A stretch of 32,909 bases of DNA. It comes from Desulfuromonadales bacterium. Lineage in GTDB: Bacteria; Desulfobacterota; Desulfuromonadia; Desulfuromonadales; Geopsychrobacteraceae. Below the pieces are notes generated by a model that had not been told where the DNA came from, ran no database searches, and saw only the letters and a program-made list of their open reading frames with translations. The position numbers and the translations under genes were made by a program. Of the stretch, positions 28,124 to 32,909 are shown in pieces (positions within the stretch are counted from its first letter, which is position 1; every line of letters starts with the position of its first letter). The DNA lies in NCBI GenBank assembly GCA_016931615.1, contig JAFGEL010000021.1, positions 1 to 32,909 on the forward strand, written 5' to 3'.

Positions 28124-29329
28124 ATGGCGAGGACGAACTATCTTCTGCTGGTTCTGGTCGTGACTATGAGCCTTTGTGGTTGCCAGCCAACCCCTCAGAC
28201 TATCGGTAACCCGGAACGCCCTTACCCTCCGGTAAAAGCACCTGCCGTCGGTGATATTCTTCACCTGCCGACCGGATTCTATGTCAGTCCGGCTGAGATG
28301 TTCGACCAGGCCCAACGCGCCCAGGTAATTTTTGTCGGCGAAACCCACGACAACCCGGCATCCCACCGTCTCCAGGAAGACATCCTCACAGCCCTGCAAA
28401 ACCACAACCCGGGTCAAGTCTCCCTGGCCATGGAGATGTTCACCCCCTCACAACAACCGGTCCTGGATCGCTGGGTCGCCGGCAGGCTTGCGGAAAAAGC
28501 ATTTCTCAAAGAGGTCGATTGGTATCGCAACTGGAGCATGAACTTTGCTTTATATCGTCCCCTGCTGATTTTTTGTCGAGACCATCAGATTCCGATTTTA
28601 GCACTCAACGCCGAAAAAGAACTGACACAAAAAGTTGGTCGCACTGATTTCAGGGAACTCTCTGCTGCCGAACAGCAAAAGTTACCACAGATGGATCACA
28701 CAGACCCCTACCAGACGGCCATGGTCAAAGCTTTTTATGCCGGTCATAATATGGGCCAGGCGATGGAAGATGGCTTTCAGCGGGTACAAACCCTGTGGGA
28801 TGAGAGCATGGCGCAGAATCTTGCGGAATATTTAAACAAACAAGAAAAAAGTCATCAGGTCATGGTCATTGCCGGGGGCAACCATGTGCGTTACGGGTTC
28901 GGTATCCCCCGGCGCATGTTCCGGCGTATTCCGGCCAGCTACCTGCTGATCGGTTCTGAAGAGATCGACATCCCGGAAGACAAACAGGACCGCTTGATGG
29001 ATGTCAAAAAACCTGAATTCCCCATGCTCCCCTACCACTTTATGCTTTTTACCGCTTACGAAGATCTTCCCGATACAGGAGTCAAACTGGGGATCATACT
29101 AGACAGAACGGAAGGGGGACTGATCATCAAAGGGGTGACGCCGGGCTCCATCGCGGAACGTAACGACCTCAAAACAGATGATCTACTGATCAGAATAGAC
29201 CAGCAATCTCTGAAAGAACCTTTCGATCTGATTTACGAACTGCAACAGAAAAAGCCTGGTGACACGCTGGTACTCACTCTTGAACGCGGCACGCAACGGA
29301 TGATAAAGACGATTCATGTCGATGAGTGA
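28124..29329 (+). CDS. ChaN-family lipoprotein with C-terminal PDZ domain
   Basis: Exported lipoprotein of 401 residues. The signal peptide ends in the lipobox L-C-G-C with the lipidated Cys20. The ChaN/Tiki-like domain (about 50-285) shows V-G-E-T-H-D-N-P (71-78), A-M-E-M-F (102-106), L-N-A-E-K-E and G-G-N-H-V-R-Y-G-F-G-I-P (251-262). Family members bind heme or resemble metal-dependent proteases; the role here is open. A PDZ domain follows (about 318-398, G-V-T-P-G-S-I-A-E-R-N-D-L). The ribosome binding site is weak, and the gap to speD is 12 bases. Confidence 0.88.
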   Translation: MARTNYLLLVLVVTMSLCGCQPTPQTIGNPERPYPPVKAPAVGDILHLPTGFYVSPAEMFDQAQRAQVIFVGETHDNPASHRLQEDILTALQNHNPGQVSLAMEMFTPSQQPVLDRWVAGRLAEKAFLKEVDWYRNWSMNFALYRPLLIFCRDHQIPILALNAEKELTQKVGRTDFRELSAAEQQKLPQMDHTDPYQTAMVKAFYAGHNMGQAMEDGFQRVQTLWDESMAQNLAEYLNKQEKSHQVMVIAGGNHVRYGFGIPRRMFRRIPASYLLIGSEEIDIPEDKQDRLMDVKKPEFPMLPYHFMLFTAYEDLPDTGVKLGIILDRTEGGLIIKGVTPGSIAERNDLKTDDLLIRIDQQSLKEPFDLIYELQQKKPGDTLVLTLERGTQRMIKTIHVDE

Positions 29330-29341
29330 AACAACTGAAAG

Positions 29342-29378
29342 ATCAAAAGCCGCTGTGGTCATCACAGCGGCTTTTGAT
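29342..29378. terminator. Bidirectional terminator between the lipoprotein gene and fba
   Basis: Perfect 16-bp stem ATCAAAAGCCGCTGTG with its complement around a 5-base loop. The arms supply TTTTGAT on both strands, suiting the convergent genes on each side. Confidence 0.88.
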
Positions 29379-29393
29379 TTAAGGTGATAAAGA

Positions 29394-30374
29394 TCAGGCT
29401 TTGCCGGCACTCCCCAGAACCGCTTCGTTCTTGTGCTTGATCAAAGCGATCAGTTCCTTGCGCGCCGCCCCCAGGTACTTGCGGGGATCGAATTCACCCG
29501 GATCGTTAGCGAGGTATTCCCTGATTTTTGCCGTCACCGCCAAGCGCCCGTCTGAATCGATATTGATCTTACACACAGCACTGGCAGCGGCTCTTCTCAA
29601 CTGATCTTCCGGAACACCAACGGCGCCTTCCATTCTGCCGCCATATTGATTGATCAGGGCAACATATTCCGGAATCACGCTTGAAGCCCCGTGCAGAACG
29701 ATGGGGAAACCGGGGATGCGTTTTTCACATTCTTCGAGGATATCAAAGCGCAACGGAGGAACCTCTTCGCCCTCTTTCAACTTGAACTTGTACGCACCGT
29801 GGCTTGTACCGATCGAGATCGCCAGAGAATCAACTCCGGTTTTCTTGACAAAGTCTTCCACTTCATCCGGCTGAGTATAGGTTGATTTCTCGGCTACAAC
29901 TTCATCTTCAATCCCGGCGAGAACCCCCAATTCTCCTTCAACCGTGACGTCATGCTCGTGAGCATAATCGACCACCTGTCGGGTCAGGGCGACATTCTCA
30001 GCGTAAGGCAGATGCGAACCATCGATCATAACCGACGAAAACCCGGAATCGATACAACTCTTGCACAGTTCGAACGAATCACCATGGTCAAGGTGCAGAA
30101 CAATCGGGATATTGCTGCCCATCTCCCGGGCCATCTGCACGGCACCGGCGGCCATATGACGCAGCATCGTCTCGTTCGCGTAATTCCGTGCGCCCTTACT
30201 TACCTGGATAATCACCGGAGAACCGGTTTCTGCGCAGGCGGTGATGATCGCCTGCAACTGTTCGAGGTTATTGAAATTATAGGCAGGAATCGCATAGCCC
30301 CCGGCAACGGCCTTACGGAAAATCTCTCGCGAATTCACCAGCCCCAGATCCTTGTAACTGACAACATCACTCAT
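29394..30374 (-). CDS. fba: Class II fructose-bisphosphate aldolase
   Basis: Zinc-dependent aldolase of glycolysis and gluconeogenesis. The 326 residues show the N-terminal I-P-A-Y-N-F-N-N (29-36), H-L-D-H-G (94-98) with the catalytic Asp96 and zinc ligand His97, T-V-E-G-E-L-G, G-T-S-H-G-A-Y and V-L-H-G-A-S-S. An upstream in-frame ATG (30389) would add five residues, but GGAGG lies eight bases before the ATG used here. It is divergent from gap, so two central-carbon genes share the 30375-30625 interval. Confidence 0.96.
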   Translation of the reverse strand: MSDVVSYKDLGLVNSREIFRKAVAGGYAIPAYNFNNLEQLQAIITACAETGSPVIIQVSKGARNYANETMLRHMAAGAVQMAREMGSNIPIVLHLDHGDSFELCKSCIDSGFSSVMIDGSHLPYAENVALTRQVVDYAHEHDVTVEGELGVLAGIEDEVVAEKSTYTQPDEVEDFVKKTGVDSLAISIGTSHGAYKFKLKEGEEVPPLRFDILEECEKRIPGFPIVLHGASSVIPEYVALINQYGGRMEGAVGVPEDQLRRAAASAVCKINIDSDGRLAVTAKIREYLANDPGEFDPRKYLGAARKELIALIKHKNEAVLGSAGKA

Positions 30375-30521
30375 CGAAAATGCCTCCATGGTTGCTACGA
30401 ACGCTTCAGCCTGACAAGATCAGCCTGAGCAAAAAGTTTTGACGGTTTATTTTTATCAACCCGCGTTGCGATTGTCCAGCAACAGAAAGCAAAAAGCCTT
30501 TTTTAGCCAGACCAAAGAGAG

Positions 30522-30550
30522 TTGCAATAGCTCCTGAGTTCAATTAGTAT
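30522..30550 (+). promoter_or_regulatory. Candidate promoter of the GAPDH gene
   Basis: TTGCAA (30522-30527), 17-base spacer, TAGTAT (30545-30550); four of six matches each, about 70 bases before the ATG. I cannot pick an equally good fba promoter on the other strand. Confidence 0.45.
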
Positions 30551-30625
30551 ACCCACGATTTCTGGCCCTGAACAAAGCTGATGACTGCATAGCGCACATA
30601 TTTTCAATGAAAGGTTGAATGGGTT

Positions 30626-32068
30626 ATGGTCGATACAAAAACCGAGGAATATTTCAAAGAGTGGAAAGAACGAGAAGCCATAGCCGAAGCAATGACCCCG
30701 CTGATCGGCCAGCTTTATCGCGATCGTGAAGTGATCTGCACGGTTTTCGACCGCAATCTGGTTAACAAGTCGACCATCGATATTCTACGCGCCCATCGCT
30801 TTGCCCGCCAGATTATCAATCGAGAAATCTGGGTCACCGATACCTACCCGATGCTTCAGGCCATCACCAAGATGAATCTCGCCCCGGGAAAGATCGATCT
30901 TGCCAGGCTGGTCTTGCGTTTCCAGGAAATGGGCGGTGGAGATGTAGCGACTTTTGTTGAGGAGCAATTAAAGGGTCTCAATACCGGAAAAAGTCAACAG
31001 CTGAGCGAACCGCGTGACGTTGTTCTCTACGGTTTTGGACGCATCGGTCGTCTTCTTGCCAGGATCCTTATCGAACAGGCCGGCGGTGGCAACAAATTGC
31101 GTTTAAGGGCTGCAGTCGTGCGCAAAGGCAGTGAAGATGACCTGACCAAGCGTGCCAGCCTGCTGCGCCGTGACTCCGTGCATGGACATTTTGAAGGGAC
31201 CATCAGGGTTGATGAAGAAGAAAACGCCATCATCGCCAACGGCAACATGATCCGCATCATCTACGCCAACGCTCCCGATGAAGTTGATTATTCACAATAT
31301 GGTATCTCGAATGCCATCGTGATCGATAATACCGGCAAATGGCGTGATCGGGACGGTCTTGGCTTACACCTTAAAGCCAAAGGCACATCCCATGTCCTGC
31401 TGACCGCACCGGGCAAAGGAGACATTCCCAATATCGTTTACGGGGTCAACAACGAGTTGCTTGACGGTGGAGACAATATCCTGTCAGCAGCCAGTTGCAC
31501 CACCAACGCCATTGTCCCGACACTCAAGGCCGTCAACGATAAATTCGGCATTGTCAACGGTCATGTCGAAACCTGTCACAGTTATACCAACGACCAGAAC
31601 CTGATTGACAATTACCACAAAAAGGAACGCCGAGGACGCAGCGCCGCTCTGAATATGGTGATTACCGAAACCGGTGCCGCCAAAGCTGTCGCCAAATGCC
31701 TCCCTGAACTGACCGGCAAGCTGACCGGCAACGCCATTCGGGTTCCGACCCCCAATGTATCCCTGGCCATTCTCAATCTCACACTTGAGCGTGAAACCAG
31801 CGTTGATGAGTTGAACAGTTACCTGCGCGGCATGTCGCTCAATTCACCGCTCCAGGATCAGATCGACTACACCAACTCTCCCGAAGCGGTCTCCACAGAT
31901 ATGGTCGGGTCAACCTATGCCGGGGTTGTCGACTCTCTAGCTACCATAGTCCAGGGTAATCGCTGTGTTCTTTACGTCTGGTATGACAATGAATTCGGCT
32001 ACAGCCACCAGGTTGTCCGTATTGTCGAAAAGATTGCCGGAATGAACCTGGAACACTGGCCGAAATAA
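30626..32068 (+). CDS. Long-form glyceraldehyde-3-phosphate dehydrogenase
   Basis: GAPDH of 480 residues, about 140 longer than the usual enzyme because of an N-terminal extension (1-128) of unknown role. The Rossmann fold starts with G-F-G-R-I-G-R (136-142). The catalytic Cys291 sits in S-C-T-T-N, and His318 in H-S-Y-T. After the second strand, where NAD-specific enzymes have an N-D pair, this one has R-K-G-S (about 166-169), which may favour NADP. Long GAPDH-like proteins of this kind occur in gammaproteobacteria beside the normal one. AAAGG lies some way before the ATG, so the start is fair rather than certain. The divergent aldolase gene supports a central-carbon role. Confidence 0.93.
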   Translation: MVDTKTEEYFKEWKEREAIAEAMTPLIGQLYRDREVICTVFDRNLVNKSTIDILRAHRFARQIINREIWVTDTYPMLQAITKMNLAPGKIDLARLVLRFQEMGGGDVATFVEEQLKGLNTGKSQQLSEPRDVVLYGFGRIGRLLARILIEQAGGGNKLRLRAAVVRKGSEDDLTKRASLLRRDSVHGHFEGTIRVDEEENAIIANGNMIRIIYANAPDEVDYSQYGISNAIVIDNTGKWRDRDGLGLHLKAKGTSHVLLTAPGKGDIPNIVYGVNNELLDGGDNILSAASCTTNAIVPTLKAVNDKFGIVNGHVETCHSYTNDQNLIDNYHKKERRGRSAALNMVITETGAAKAVAKCLPELTGKLTGNAIRVPTPNVSLAILNLTLERETSVDELNSYLRGMSLNSPLQDQIDYTNSPEAVSTDMVGSTYAGVVDSLATIVQGNRCVLYVWYDNEFGYSHQVVRIVEKIAGMNLEHWPK

Positions 32069-32101
32069 TCACTTTATCTCCATCTGCGAACGTTTCCGCT
32101 G

Positions 32102-32137
32102 CGGGCTATTCATTTTGAATAGCCCGTCTATTTTTTT
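32102..32137 (+). terminator. Intrinsic terminator of the GAPDH gene
   Basis: Perfect 11-bp stem CGGGCTATTCA / TGAATAGCCCG with a 3-base loop, followed by TCTA and seven T residues. Confidence 0.92.
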
Positions 32138-32391
32138 GCGACAATCCATCACGACTGGTGATTTCGCATTTTTTTCTGTCATATAACCACTCTCATTGAA
32201 AAAAAACTCGTAGCTGTTAATTAATTTTTTATTGTTTACTAAAAATAATTTTTTATTCTCTCACCATATTTTCTACCTTTGACGAAAAAACCAGCTCAGA
32301 TCATCAATCGAACATCCCTGCTGGCATATATCTCGCTGAGTCGTGGGGTGATAAATTATTATGCAACCATGGCAATCAGGGTGGGGAAACC
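32138..32391 (+). other. AT-rich intergenic leader before the hemerythrin-like gene
   Basis: No gene seen. The first part (32215-32265) is very AT-rich and probably holds the promoter, but no box pair stands out. Nearer the gene, CCAGC (32291-32295) can pair with GCTGG (32320-32324), and CTCAG (32295-32299) with CTGAG (32336-32340), which would make a small pseudoknot. Five-base matches like these can arise by chance. A G-rich AGGGTGGGG stretch just before the ATG is the ribosome binding site. Confidence 0.35.
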
Positions 32392-32769
32392 ATGATCAAT
32401 GAAACTCAACTTAAATCGGACCTGAATCTTCTGGACAGGCAGGACAACAAAATTAAAATGCTCCTGAAGGAATTCATGGAGACAAATTCGCAGCAGAAAA
32501 AACTTTTCGGCCTGGCAGAGGCCATTGCCGACAAGCTGGAAACGGAAGAGAAGACCATGGAAAAAATCGGTCTTTGCCTGACACCGGTTCATCGGGATGA
32601 ACATAAAAAATTATTGAGAGAGATTTCACTGCTGGAATTCAGCTGGAAAGCCAGACGCATCACGGATGATATTTACATCAAATCGATCAATTACAAGTTG
32701 GAATTTCACGATCACTACTTTGACAGAACTCAACGCCTGTTGCTCTTAGCCGAAGATCGCGAATCCTGA
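32392..32769 (+). CDS. Hemerythrin-fold protein lacking both His ligands of one iron site
   Basis: Protein of 125 residues, all helical in character, no signal peptide. Spacing matches bacteriohemerythrin exactly: E-E then 13 residues to H-x3-H, then 34 residues to H-x4-D. Retained ligands are Glu52 (for Glu58 of the standard numbering), His67 and His71 (His73, His77), His106 (His101) and Asp111 (Asp106). Where His25 is expected, in L-D-R-Q-x, there is Asp18; where His54 is expected, four residues before Glu52, there is Lys48. In the known structure, Fe1 uses His73, His77 and His101, while Fe2 uses His25 and His54, so only Fe2 is stripped. It may bind one metal or have a non-oxygen role. A strong G-rich ribosome binding site precedes the ATG. 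No partner gene is visible. Confidence 0.75.
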   Translation: MINETQLKSDLNLLDRQDNKIKMLLKEFMETNSQQKKLFGLAEAIADKLETEEKTMEKIGLCLTPVHRDEHKKLLREISLLEFSWKARRITDDIYIKSINYKLEFHDHYFDRTQRLLLLAEDRES

Positions 32770-32909
32770 CAGGTCTCTGCGCCCGAACCCCTGTTCACCG
32801 CACCTTCAAAAAAGTCCTCTTCCCGCCTCAAATATGCTATCGTTCTGGAGTTCATGACAGTTTTTGACCTGATCCCGTAGAGGCTCGAAAGCCATGCCGC
32901 AGCAACCAC

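Noticed and set aside
27752-28417. Open frame of 221 codons on the minus strand
   Set aside because: Antisense to speD and the lipoprotein gene; no protein-like features.
32894-32909. ATG near the right edge that could begin another gene
   Set aside because: Only five codons are visible, the upstream GAGG is poorly spaced, and no clear promoter precedes it. The interval 32770-32893 shows nothing else I can support.

Overview
The window is a stretch of core chromosome, most likely from a deltaproteobacterium of the Desulfuromonadales (Desulfuromonas / Pelobacter / Geobacter relatives). The indications are a small periplasmic c3/c7-type multiheme cytochrome, a fused ThiE-ThiD enzyme, the dcw cluster order mraZ-rsmH-ftsL-ftsI, and the operon ffh-rpsP-khpA-rimM-trmD-rplS-rnhB-yraN. 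The genus is an inference from gene content and protein character; no comparison could be run. I see no transposase, integrase, phage gene, CRISPR array, tRNA or rRNA.

Layout. (1) 1-3502, minus strand: the start of the division and cell-wall cluster (mraZ, rsmH, ftsL, ftsI; ftsI runs off the left edge). It has a textbook promoter and three 10-bp direct repeats that look like the MraZ operator. (2) 3640-3782, minus strand: a structured RNA that I read as 6S RNA, just after a CorC/HlyC-type CBS-domain membrane protein (3783-5063). (3) 5225-7539, plus strand: ligA and acyP, translationally coupled. (4) 7517-16518, minus strand: a long housekeeping operon from ffh to nadE, rsmI and a secreted TIGR03790-like protein. 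Its promoter is at 16490-16518, and an intrinsic terminator between rplS and rnhB should lower expression of the distal half. (5) 16534-18464: a DUF3343 protein (minus), a small membrane protein coupled to the helicase loader dciA (plus), and a TrmN6-like methyltransferase (minus). (6) 18483-18968: a monocistronic compact tetraheme cytochrome with its own promoter, terminator and two upstream palindromes. (7) 19033-23809, minus strand: purH-purD-purE, and alr upstream of them. (8) 23957-27202, plus strand: thiamine genes thiED and thiC; only thiC has a TPP riboswitch with a terminator. (9) 27209-29378: speD, with a terminator hairpin touching its ribosome binding site, and a ChaN-PDZ lipoprotein. 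(10) 29394-32137: class II aldolase and a long GAPDH, divergent. (11) 32392-32769: a hemerythrin-fold protein that has lost both histidines of one iron site.

Most of the window is ordinary housekeeping. The items I consider most worth pursuing are the hemerythrin variant, the 6S RNA candidate, the possible attenuator in front of speD, the cytochrome and its palindromes, and the TIGR03790-like protein in an RNA-modification operon. Start codons were revised from the longest open frame for ftsL, mraZ, rsmI, rpsP, the DUF3343 gene, dciA, thiED, thiC, speD and fba; each reason is given in the entry.
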